A stretch of DNA of 9,516 bases from Candidatus Aerophobota bacterium (GTDB taxonomy: Bacteria > Aerophobota > Aerophobia > Aerophobales > B3-G15), in the NCBI GenBank assembly GCA_030607765.1, contig JAUWJJ010000021.1, positions 1-9,516 on the forward strand, read 5' to 3'. The position numbers and the translations under genes are program-made. Every line of letters begins with the position of its first letter. Within the stretch, counting starts at the first letter, position 1. The notes beneath the pieces are model-generated. The model made no database searches, had not been told where the DNA came from, and saw only the letters and a program-made list of their open reading frames with translations. Of this stretch, positions 1-5,873 are shown in pieces.

Positions 1-569
1 AAAAGTGTAAGATGGGCAAGTCCTATAGGTCCTGCTCCAATTACTACCACAGTATCTCCTGGCCCGACATTTGCCCTTAAAATCCCATGCAAACAACAGC
101 TAAAAGGCTCAATCAATGTTGCCTCACCATCGGAGAGATTCTCGGGAATCTTTACCAGAACCCCTCTTTTTATACCCTGGGCAGGTATTCTCATATATTG
201 AGCGTATGCTCCATCGAAATTACAGCCAAACACTACTACTCTCTCACAGAGATTTTCCTCACCAGAGACACAAAAACTGCACTTTCCACATCCGTAAATA
301 GGAGCAACCGTTACTCGCTCACCGACCTTGAAACCATCCACATTTTTCCCTACTTGAGATATCTCCCCAGCAACCTCATGACCTAAGATTACCGGAATCT
401 TGTATCTTTCGTGGACTCCATTAAAATAACTACGAGCATCAGAACCACATATCCCACAAGCTCTAACTTTAATTAAAACCTCATCTTCATTTATTTTAGG
501 AATATCAACTTTCTTTAACCGAATATCCTTCCTCTCCCCATAAAAAAAAGCTGCTTTCATCCCTTCCAT
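1..569 (-). CDS. Zinc-dependent medium-chain dehydrogenase (sorbitol/threonine dehydrogenase type), 3' part cut by window edge
   Basis: This frame is open from ATG 569 to the window edge and gives 189 residues, about the first half of a zinc alcohol dehydrogenase of the MDR superfamily, a family that oxidises secondary alcohols or polyols with NAD(P). Seen directly: catalytic-zinc Cys38 in CGICGSD, His64-Glu65 in GHE, four structural-zinc cysteines (94, 97, 100, 108), Glu154 in IEP (where sorbitol dehydrogenases have a zinc ligand) and the start of the Rossmann motif GAGPIG at 178-183. The start at 569 is preferred over the ATG at 560 because AAGGA lies 8 bases upstream of 569. It lies 68 bases downstream of a DeoR-family regulator on the same strand, which suggests sugar-alcohol or sugar-acid catabolism under that repressor. 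The substrate cannot be read from this half. L-threonine or butanediol dehydrogenase are alternatives. Confidence 0.92.
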   Translation of the reverse strand, partial: MEGMKAAFFYGERKDIRLKKVDIPKINEDEVLIKVRACGICGSDARSYFNGVHERYKIPVILGHEVAGEISQVGKNVDGFKVGERVTVAPIYGCGKCSFCVSGEENLCERVVVFGCNFDGAYAQYMRIPAQGIKRGVLVKIPENLSDGEATLIEPFSCCLHGILRANVGPGDTVVVIGAGPIGLAHLTL

Positions 570-606
570 TACTTATTTCCTTATTTTTTATTTCATTTAT
601 GATTAA

Positions 607-634
607 ATTTTACCGTATCTGAAAAATTTGTCAG
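607..634 (-). promoter_or_regulatory. Candidate promoter and operator of the dehydrogenase gene
   Basis: On the minus strand CTGACA (629-634, 5 of 6 to the -35 consensus) is followed after 16 bases by TAAAAT (607-612, 5 of 6 to the -10 consensus). This would start transcription about 30 bases before ATG 569. Perfect dyad arms AAATTTT/AAAATTT (623-629 and 605-611, 11 bases apart) overlap the core elements, a position suited to repressor binding. The sequence closely resembles the promoter of the upstream regulator gene. It partly overlaps the region just after the regulator's stop codon. Promoter function is inferred from the motifs only. Confidence 0.5.
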
Positions 635-637
635 GTT

Positions 638-1408
638 TCATACTACTCTTACTTCTATCCCTTTTTTCTCCATCCCTTTTTTAATCTGCGAGGAAATTCC
701 TTTATCAGTAATTATTACATCTATCTTTTCTATTGGAATTACAAAGATAAAATTTTGTTTGCCAAACTTGGAGTGGTCTGTTACTGCTATTATCTTATTA
801 GAAGCCTCAATGATTTTTTTTCTGGTTTGAGCTTCTTCCATAGTAGCTGTAGTCATTCCATAATCTATATCCAGAGCACTAACTCCCATAAAAGCTTTAT
901 CTATTCGCATTTGAGAAAGAGTAACTTCAGCCAAAGGACCCATTAAAGCATGAATTCTTCTTCTCAAGTTTCCCCCGGTCATAATCAAGTCAATTCCTTT
1001 TGCTTGATACAGTTCTCGGACAATATCCAGAGAATTGGTAACCACTGTAAGATTGTTTTTATTCTTAATGTTTTTAGCTATCTCAAGAACAGTAGTACTT
1101 GTTTCTAAAAATATTACCTCTCCTTCCTCCACTAATTTGCTCGCTTCCTTACCAATTTTTCTCTTTTCCTCCAGGAACTTTTGTTTTTCTTCAAAGTAAT
1201 CGGGTTCAAGAGATACTCTACTTTTACTTACAGCTCCTCCATGAGCTCTGGTGATTAAACCCTGGTACTCCAAAAACTCTAAATCCCGTCTTATAGTAGC
1301 TCCACTTACCCCAAAGTTCTTTACGAGCTCATCAACAGTAACTCTTCCTTTTTGCTGAATTAATCCTAAAATTTGATCTTTCCTCTCTACAGCAAAAGTT
1401 TTTTGCAT
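638..1408 (-). CDS. DeoR-family transcriptional regulator
   Basis: This 256-residue protein has the usual length and layout of DeoR/GlpR-family repressors, cytoplasmic DNA-binding proteins that respond to a sugar phosphate or related metabolite. The N-terminal winged helix-turn-helix spans about residues 8-60, with the family pattern VDELVKNFGVSGATIRRDL followed by LITRAHGGAV. The C-terminal sensor domain (about 75-235) carries LETSTTVLEIA (101-111), VVTNS (122-126), TGGNLR (144-149) and the VTDHSKFGK segment (209-217). The start at 1408 fits family N-termini, but no good Shine-Dalgarno is seen before it; a short AT-rich leader precedes it. The next gene on the strand is a zinc dehydrogenase, its likely target. 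The regulator's own promoter carries a similar dyad, so autoregulation is likely. The inducer is unknown. Confidence 0.94.
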   Translation of the reverse strand: MQKTFAVERKDQILGLIQQKGRVTVDELVKNFGVSGATIRRDLEFLEYQGLITRAHGGAVSKSRVSLEPDYFEEKQKFLEEKRKIGKEASKLVEEGEVIFLETSTTVLEIAKNIKNKNNLTVVTNSLDIVRELYQAKGIDLIMTGGNLRRRIHALMGPLAEVTLSQMRIDKAFMGVSALDIDYGMTTATMEEAQTRKKIIEASNKIIAVTDHSKFGKQNFIFVIPIEKIDVIITDKGISSQIKKGMEKKGIEVRVV

Positions 1409-1440
1409 TTATTTATTCTTTTACTTTTATTACTGAGCAA

Positions 1441-1469
1441 ATATTACCATATAAGAAAATTTCTGTCAA
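1441..1469 (-). promoter_or_regulatory. Strong candidate promoter (and operator) of the DeoR-family gene
   Basis: On the minus strand a perfect -35 box TTGACA (1464-1469) is separated by exactly 17 bases from TAATAT (1441-1446, 4 of 6 to the -10 consensus). A start near 1434 would leave a leader of about 25 bases before ATG 1408. A near-perfect dyad, AAATTTT (1456-1462) and AATATTT (1439-1445), 10 bases apart, overlaps the core. Its arrangement matches the promoter in front of the dehydrogenase. This marks the boundary between the argS transcription unit and the regulator/dehydrogenase unit. Confidence 0.65.
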
Positions 1470-1483
1470 AGTAAGATTCTGCT

Positions 1484-1558
1484 CCGGTTTCAGGAAAAAA
1501 TTTGGGATGAAAACAAAAACTGGCAAACTATAGAGAAAGGTGCATTCACTGAAACTGG
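1484..1558. repeat. Inverted repeat in the argS-deoR spacer
   Basis: CCGGTTTCAG (1484-1493) and CTGAAACTGG (1549-1558) are inverted copies matching at 9 of 10 positions, separated by 55 bases. The 160-base spacer (1409-1569) holds this pair and the regulator's promoter. I see no intrinsic terminator in it: no stem in the spacer is followed by a T-run on the minus strand. The pair may be a protein-binding site, a remnant, or chance in AT-rich DNA. Confidence 0.3.
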
Positions 1559-1569
1559 GAAAGATAAAG

Positions 1570-3245
1570 TTACATCTTAGAGGGGGCAGAAATTCCTAAG
1601 ATACTGAGCACATCGGCTATTACAATTCTTACTGTTTCTATAAGAATAAGGCGAGCGCTGGTTAGTTCTTTATTTTCCGAAATTACTCTGTGACAGGTAT
1701 AAAAGTAGTGGAAAAGGGAAGCTAACTCTTTCAGATAAACAGCTAAATGGTGAGGATCCAGGTTATCAGCAGTTTCTCTTACGCAATCAGGCAAAAGAGC
1801 AAGATGACTCATTATGTCCCTTTCCTCGGGAGCAGTTAATAAATCCAGATTTACCTTTTCAAGCTCTTTTAACAGGATTCCCATATTTTTTGCTTTTTCC
1901 AAAATACTACAAATTCGAGCATGGGCATATTGAATGTAAAAAACAGGGTTTTCTGGTGTTTGCTTTTTAGCTAATTCCAGGTCAAAATCAAGATGAGAAT
2001 CAGCAGTTCTGGAAATAAAGAAAAAGCGGGCAGCATCTTTGCCTATTTCTTGAAGAACCTCCTTTAAAGTGATAAATTCCCCTTCTCGAGTAGAAGCAGA
2101 AACTTTTTTTTCTCCCCTTTTTAAGGTAACTAACTGATAAATAAGCATCTTAAGAGCTTTGGGAGGATAACCTAAAACTTTAGCAGCTGCCCTCATTCTG
2201 GGAACATATCCAATATGATCGGCTCCCCAAATATCAATAACTCTGTAAAATCCTCTTTCCAGCTTATTTTTGTGATAGGCAATGTCACTGGCAAAATAAG
2301 TGTAATCTCCATTTTTTCTTCTTAAGACACGGTCCTGTTTTCCCTTTAAAATTAAAGATGTTTTAAACCATAGGGCTCCTTCCTTCTCATAGAGGAAACC
2401 CTTTTTTTTAAGAAAAGAAATAGTTTTTTTAAGCTCGTTATTTTGATATAAAGTGGATTCAAAAAACCAGTGATCAAATTTTACTCCAAATTCACCAAGG
2501 TCCTCCCGGATCTTTCCTAAAATTCTTTTTATCACAAATTCAGTTAAAACGGAAATTATCTTGCTTTCATCCTTAATCTTTCTTATTCTTTCTCCCAGCT
2601 CCTCTTGAGCTTTTTTAGCTATGGGGATTAAATAATCTCCCCTGTATCCATCTTCAGGAAAAGAAACCTGTTTACCCTCCAGTTCTTGCATTCTGGCTAG
2701 AAGAGAATAAGCTAATCTTTTAATTTGACCTCCCATATCATTTACATAGTACTCCTTCTCCACCTGATATCCAACCCTGGACAAGATGTTAGCCAAACTA
2801 TCTCCAAAAGCAGCTGCTCTACCATGCCTATATGCAAAGGGCCTGTAGGATTAGCTGAGATAAACTCTACCTGAACTAATCTATTTCTTCCTTCCGAAAA
2901 ATAGGTAAAATCTTTTCTTTCGGTAACTATCTTTTTAATGGTTTCTTTCAGATAGGAAGGTGAGAAAAAGAAATTTATAAATCCGGGAGAAACAAATTCT
3001 ACACGGGAAAAAAGACTACTTTCTTTAAAGAAAGTAGCTAAAACTTTCCCTATTTCCGGAGCAGATTTTCCATTTGCATAAGATAAAAAAAAGGGGAGAT
3101 TGGTAGATAAATCTCCCCTTTCCTTTTTCTTAGGTCGAGTAATAATTATAGAGGGGAGCTCGCCATAAGAAAAATCTCTTTTTTTGATCTGAACAAATGC
3201 CCGGCGAAGACTGTCCTCAATAAGTTTCTTTGCCGAATTATCCAT
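1570..3245 (-). CDS. argS: Arginyl-tRNA synthetase, interrupted by a one-base frameshift in the HIGH motif
   Basis: Class I synthetase that attaches arginine to tRNA-Arg. Two overlapping frames together give a complete enzyme of about 558 residues if one base is restored near 2826. The first frame (from ATG 3245) holds the N-terminal additional domain (about residues 1-115) and the catalytic start FISANPTGPLHIG (about 128-140). The second frame resumes with HGRAAAFGDSLANIL, then YYVNDMGGQI, WGADHIGYVPRM and a degenerate KMSKS region KKVSASTREGEF (about 380-391). The DALR anticodon-binding domain follows (about 434-558), ending in the family-typical ISAPSKM. As written, the first frame reads out of register after Gly140 and stops at 2742, losing the last His of HIGH. 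The gene begins 9 bases after the protease stop, so it is probably in that operon, with only a weak ribosome site. Everything else is conserved, so a sequencing error or a very recent mutation seems more likely than an old pseudogene. Confidence 0.93.
2821..2835 (-). other. argS: Frameshift site in argS (missing base in the HIGH codons)
   Basis: The coding strand reads CAT ATA GGC ATG GT here. The expected His-Ile-Gly-His-Gly needs CAT ATA GGN CAT GGT. The upstream-frame GGC (2828-2826) and the downstream-frame CAT (2826-2824) share base 2826, so exactly one base is missing, for example one C of an original GGCCATGG. No slippery heptamer of the X XXY YYZ type is present at the join. Confidence 0.85.
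3016..3037. repeat. 22-bp perfect palindrome inside argS
   Basis: The 22 bases centred on TTTAAA, with outer arms CTACTTTC and GAAAGTAG, are perfectly self-complementary with no spacer. They lie within the codons for ATFFKESS in the N-terminal additional domain of ArgS. No function is evident; coincidence in AT-rich coding DNA is possible. Confidence 0.45.
3085..3121 (-). terminator. Intrinsic-terminator-like hairpin inside the argS coding strand
   Basis: On the minus (coding) strand GGGGAGATT (3118-3110) and AATCTCCCC (3101-3093) form a perfect 9-bp stem with an 8-base loop, followed directly by eight T (3092-3085). Flanking A/T pairs can extend the stem to 12 bp. On the plus strand the same stem is followed by TTTCCTTTTT. 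It covers ArgS codons about 42-54 (ERGDLSTNLPFF). The shape is that of a factor-independent terminator, but it sits within an open reading frame. A translating ribosome would normally mask it. Whether it terminates is unknown. Confidence 0.4.
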
Positions 3246-3254
3246 ATCTTAACT

Positions 3255-4796
3255 TTATTTCCTGGTTTCTATGGTAACAAACATTGTCAATTTTCCATGA
3301 CGGACTCGAAGCAGGACTATATCTCCAGGTTTAACTTTTTCCACAGCCTTCTTAAAATCACTTAAATCGCTAATATTGGTACTGTCAACCATCTTTATTA
3401 TATCTCCGGAAGATAATCCCACTTCATGAGCTGGACTACCTGTCCCTACCTTACTAATCACTACTCCCTTTTCTTCCTCAGGCAGATTATACTCTTCCCT
3501 TAACTCGGGAGTAATATCATGAACCTCAATTCCCAAAAGTTCCTCTTCCACTTTCTCAGGTTTTGCTATCTGGGTAATCTCCTTAGGTTTAGGAGTGGTA
3601 ACCAGAGATATTTCTAATGGTTTACTCTTTCTTATCACAGTTAAGATTACCTTTTGTCCAATTTCTATCTTTAGTATCTTCTCTTTTAAATCAAACGAGT
3701 TTTCTACAGGATAATCATTTACTTTCTGAACCACATCTCCAGCTTGAACACCTGCTTTCTCGGCAGGGCTTCCCTTTACCACATCAGCTACCAAAACACC
3801 TTTGCTAATACCAAATTTTTCTGCCAATTCGGGGGTAAGCTCCTGCATATATATCCCTATCCAAGGCAATTTTATCTCTCCGTACTTTACCAGGCTCTGA
3901 AGCAACTTTTTAGCTTTATTAATGGGAATAGCAAAGCCAATTCCTACCGATCCTCCTGAAGGAGTTAAAATAGCTGAATTAATCCCGATAACTTCTCCAT
4001 AAATGTTAACCAGAGGACCTCCACTGTTACCAGGATTAATTGAAGCATCAGTTTGAATTAAATTGGGATAAATTTTTCCCTCTCTCCCAGCTCGAATTGT
4101 TCTACCTTCCGCACTAACCACTCCTACAGTAACCGTAGGGTCGTATTTTTTATTTAGCTGCGAAAGAGCAAAACCAAAGGGATTACCAAGAGCAATTACC
4201 CACTGCCCAACTTTAAGATTATCTGAATCTCCCAGAGTTACCACAGGCAAATCACCTTCCTTAATGCGCAGAACAGCAATATCTGAATCCTCGTCCATTC
4301 CAATAATTTCTGCCTTAAAAGTTTCATTGGTGGAAAGAGTAACCATAATTTTATCCTCATCTACTCCATGGATAACATGTTCATTGGTTAAAATGTAGCC
4401 ATCTTTGTTTATAATCATTCCCGAACCAAGACCTTTTTGCCTAAATTCTCTTTGAGGAAACTGCTCAAAAAATCTTCGGAAAAACTCCTCAAATTCATCA
4501 GAAGGGGGGGGGTAAAATCTATCTTCACCGTAACCTGAAACACCTACCACTCTCTCTGTACTTACACTTACTACAGCCGGACTTATCAGTTGAGCAGTAT
4601 TAATTACCTTCCCCTCCAAACTTTCAGGATTTACAGGATGTGACTTTAAACTTTCTTGGAAAAGAGGTCCCTCGAGCTCCAAAATTTTCTCTGCCCAAAG
4701 AAAAGAATTATGAGAAACCCCACTTAATCCTACCACTAAAATCCCTATTCCAATAGCTAAGCTAATAAAAAGAAATAGACGAAGCTTTTTTCGCAT
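3255..4796 (-). CDS. degP: Do-type (HtrA/DegP) serine protease with two PDZ domains
   Basis: This 513-residue envelope protease/chaperone would degrade or hold misfolded exported proteins. An N-terminal basic stretch and hydrophobic segment (about residues 7-26) form a signal peptide or membrane anchor. The trypsin-like domain (about 65-310) carries the triad His140 (TNEHV), Asp172 (DSDIAVL) and Ser258 (NPGNSGGPL). PDZ1 spans about 313-400 and PDZ2 about 421-511, linked by a Lys/Pro/Glu-rich stretch. A hydrophilic segment (about 206-220, between ALGNPFGF and VTVGVVSAE) looks longer than in common homologues. The start at 4796 is firmly set by a perfect AAGGAGG (4802-4808) 5 bases upstream. 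Codons for Pro96-98 contain a run of nine C. The gene follows mutM by 49 bases and precedes argS by 9, consistent with an operon. DegQ or DegS would be alternative names; DegS is less likely because it has a single PDZ. Confidence 0.95.
   Translation of the reverse strand: MRKKLRLFLFISLAIGIGILVVGLSGVSHNSFLWAEKILELEGPLFQESLKSHPVNPESLEGKVINTAQLISPAVVSVSTERVVGVSGYGEDRFYPPPSDEFEEFFRRFFEQFPQREFRQKGLGSGMIINKDGYILTNEHVIHGVDEDKIMVTLSTNETFKAEIIGMDEDSDIAVLRIKEGDLPVVTLGDSDNLKVGQWVIALGNPFGFALSQLNKKYDPTVTVGVVSAEGRTIRAGREGKIYPNLIQTDASINPGNSGGPLVNIYGEVIGINSAILTPSGGSVGIGFAIPINKAKKLLQSLVKYGEIKLPWIGIYMQELTPELAEKFGISKGVLVADVVKGSPAEKAGVQAGDVVQKVNDYPVENSFDLKEKILKIEIGQKVILTVIRKSKPLEISLVTTPKPKEITQIAKPEKVEEELLGIEVHDITPELREEYNLPEEEKGVVISKVGTGSPAHEVGLSSGDIIKMVDSTNISDLSDFKKAVEKVKPGDIVLLRVRHGKLTMFVTIETRK
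4504..4512. repeat. Nine-base G:C homopolymer inside the protease gene
   Basis: A run of nine G on the plus strand (nine C on the coding strand) encodes the end of Tyr95 and Pro96-98, ahead of the catalytic domain. The run is in frame as given. Such tracts are prone to replication slippage and to sequencing length errors, and a change of one base would truncate the protease before its active site. Confidence 0.6.
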
Positions 4797-4839
4797 TTAA
4801 ACCTCCTTAATTTAGTTTATTGAGTTTGAATGTTAATGG

Positions 4840-4867
4840 ATTATATTATTTTTGACACTTAGAACAA
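4840..4867 (-). promoter_or_regulatory. Possible promoter for the protease gene
   Basis: A perfect -10 box TATAAT (4840-4845) lies on the minus strand directly after the mutM stop codon. TTGTTC (4862-4867, 3 of 6 to the -35 consensus) is 16 bases upstream, inside the last mutM codons. Transcription would begin near 4833, about 36 bases before the protease ATG. The weak -35 box and AT-rich setting make this tentative. It could give degP-argS transcription independent of mutM. Confidence 0.35.
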
Positions 4868-5670
4868 AAATATGTTCCCCTTCCTCCAATTTTCTTTTTA
4901 ACTATAGGGTTTGCACACCTCTTGCAACTTTTTCCTTTTCTTCCATAAACCTGAAGATAAGGTTCAAATTCTCCTTTTTCTCCTTGCAAATTAACATAAG
5001 TATCTACTGAGGAGCCTCGGTAAGAAATAGCTTCTCGCAAGACACTCAGCAAATTTTCATAGAGGCTCTTAATTTCTTCTTTTTTTAACTGGGAAGAGTT
5101 TCTCTCGGGATGAATCCTCGCTCTAAAAAGAGCCTCTTGAGAATAAATATTTCCTATCCCAGCGATAAAGCTTTGATCCATCAAAAGAGGTTTAATCTTT
5201 CTTTTTTTCCTTTTCAGGAGATTCTCAAATTTATTTAAGGTAAAATCTGGATCCAACGGTTCAGGACCTATACTTTGTAGGGAAGGAACCTTACCCCATT
5301 CTCTTTCAGAAATTAAATAAACATCAGCAAAACCTCTGATATCAGTAAAAAATAACCTGCTTTTGTCCTCAAAATTAAAAATTATACGAGTATACTCAGG
5401 GTTCCTCTCTCCTCGAGAAGAGAAAATTAACCTCCCGGTTAACTTAAGATGAAAAATTAAATTTTCTGTAGAGTTAATCTGAACAATCAAATATTTTCCT
5501 CTTCTAAAGATATCTCTAAAAACTTTTCCTTCCAATCTTTTAACAAACTGAGAAGGTGTAGGAATGTGGATAGGCTTCTCATTTTTTACTTCTACTTTAC
5601 ATATCTTTTTCCCTTTAACTTTCTTTAACATATCCTGCCTAATTGTCTCTACCTCAGGTAGCTCAGGCAT
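4846..5670 (-). CDS. mutM: Formamidopyrimidine-DNA glycosylase
   Basis: This 274-residue Fpg/MutM enzyme excises 8-oxoguanine and formamidopyrimidines in base-excision repair and cleaves the strand by beta,delta-elimination. After removal of Met1, Pro2 is the catalytic nucleophile and Glu3 the acid/base in MPELPEVETI. Lys59 in RRGKYL matches the conserved catalytic-domain lysine. The intercalating-loop region DIRGFADVYL (110-119) keeps the Arg and Phe. The helix-two-turn-helix contains IAGIGNIYSQEALF (169-182) with Asn174. The C-terminal zinc finger has Cys249, Cys252, Cys269 and Cys272, with Arg264 in GGRGTYFC at the DNA-contact position. Length is normal and the gene is intact. GAGGAG (5677-5682) 6 bases before ATG 5670 supports the start. 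Endonuclease VIII is less likely because of the GGRGTYFC finger and Lys59 context. It appears to head the mutM-degP-argS group. Confidence 0.96.
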   Translation of the reverse strand: MPELPEVETIRQDMLKKVKGKKICKVEVKNEKPIHIPTPSQFVKRLEGKVFRDIFRRGKYLIVQINSTENLIFHLKLTGRLIFSSRGERNPEYTRIIFNFEDKSRLFFTDIRGFADVYLISEREWGKVPSLQSIGPEPLDPDFTLNKFENLLKRKKRKIKPLLMDQSFIAGIGNIYSQEALFRARIHPERNSSQLKKEEIKSLYENLLSVLREAISYRGSSVDTYVNLQGEKGEFEPYLQVYGRKGKSCKRCANPIVKKKIGGRGTYFCSKCQK

Positions 5671-5705
5671 TGTTTACTCCTCACTACTGGTAGATCTAAA
5701 ATAAT

Positions 5706-5765
5706 AATGTAGTGCAGACCTTCAGGTCTGCCTATCAGTGCAAGCCTAAAGGCTTGCACTACATT
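5706..5765. repeat. Double-hairpin palindromic repeat, copy 1
   Basis: A 60-base element between the tRNA and mutM. Outer arms AATGTAGTGC (5706-5715) and GCACTACATT (5756-5765) are perfect inverted repeats. Inside are two hairpins: GCAGACC-TTCA-GGTCTGC (5714-5731) and GTGCAAGCC-TAAA-GGCTTGCAC (5738-5759). The whole can fold as a three-way junction. The first 30 bases recur identically at 7587-7616. The form resembles REP/REPIN-like or other non-autonomous intergenic repeats. No T-run follows, so it is not a typical terminator. Confidence 0.8.
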
Positions 5766-5794
5766 TTATCAGGCCTATAAAACTACTCTGCACC

Positions 5795-5870
5795 TGGCGC
5801 GCCTGGCAGGATTCGAACCTGCGACTTTCGGCTCCGGAGGCCGACGTTCTATCCACTGAACCACAGGCGC
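5795..5870 (-). tRNA. tRNA-Arg (anticodon CCG)
   Basis: A 76-base cloverleaf can be drawn in full on the minus strand: acceptor GCGCCTG pairs with CAGGCGC; the D arm has GTTC/GAAC around AGTGGATA. The anticodon stem TCGGC/GCCGA encloses loop CTCCGGA with anticodon CCG, reading CGG arginine codons. The T arm is GCAGG-TTCGAAT-CCTGC. The discriminator is G (5798) and CCA is encoded (5797-5795). The 5' end is 3 bases after the ilvB stop codon, so the tRNA is probably cut out of an ilvB transcript. No separate promoter was found. Confidence 0.97.
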
Positions 5871-5873
5871 ATT

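Noticed and set aside
87..386. Plus-strand open frames such as 87-386, 755-946, 3617-3959, 8043-8238 and 8277-8477
   Set aside because: All lie opposite well-supported minus-strand genes (dehydrogenase, regulator, protease, secA), show no recognisable protein features and lack ribosome sites of note.
1570..2796. Separate second gene starting at TTG 2796
   Set aside because: This TTG codes for a conserved internal leucine of ArgS (DSLANIL). A protein starting there would lack HIGH and the N-terminal domain, so the frame is the rest of argS.
2742..2835. Programmed -1 ribosomal frameshift that would restore ArgS
   Set aside because: A -1 shift at GGC|CAT would rebuild HIGH exactly, but there is no slippery heptamer and no Shine-Dalgarno-like stimulator directly before the site. 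A lost base or error is simpler.
5706..5765. Double-hairpin repeats as intrinsic terminators
   Set aside because: Neither copy is followed by a T-run on either strand, and their fixed sequence with identical 30-base halves fits a dispersed repeat better.
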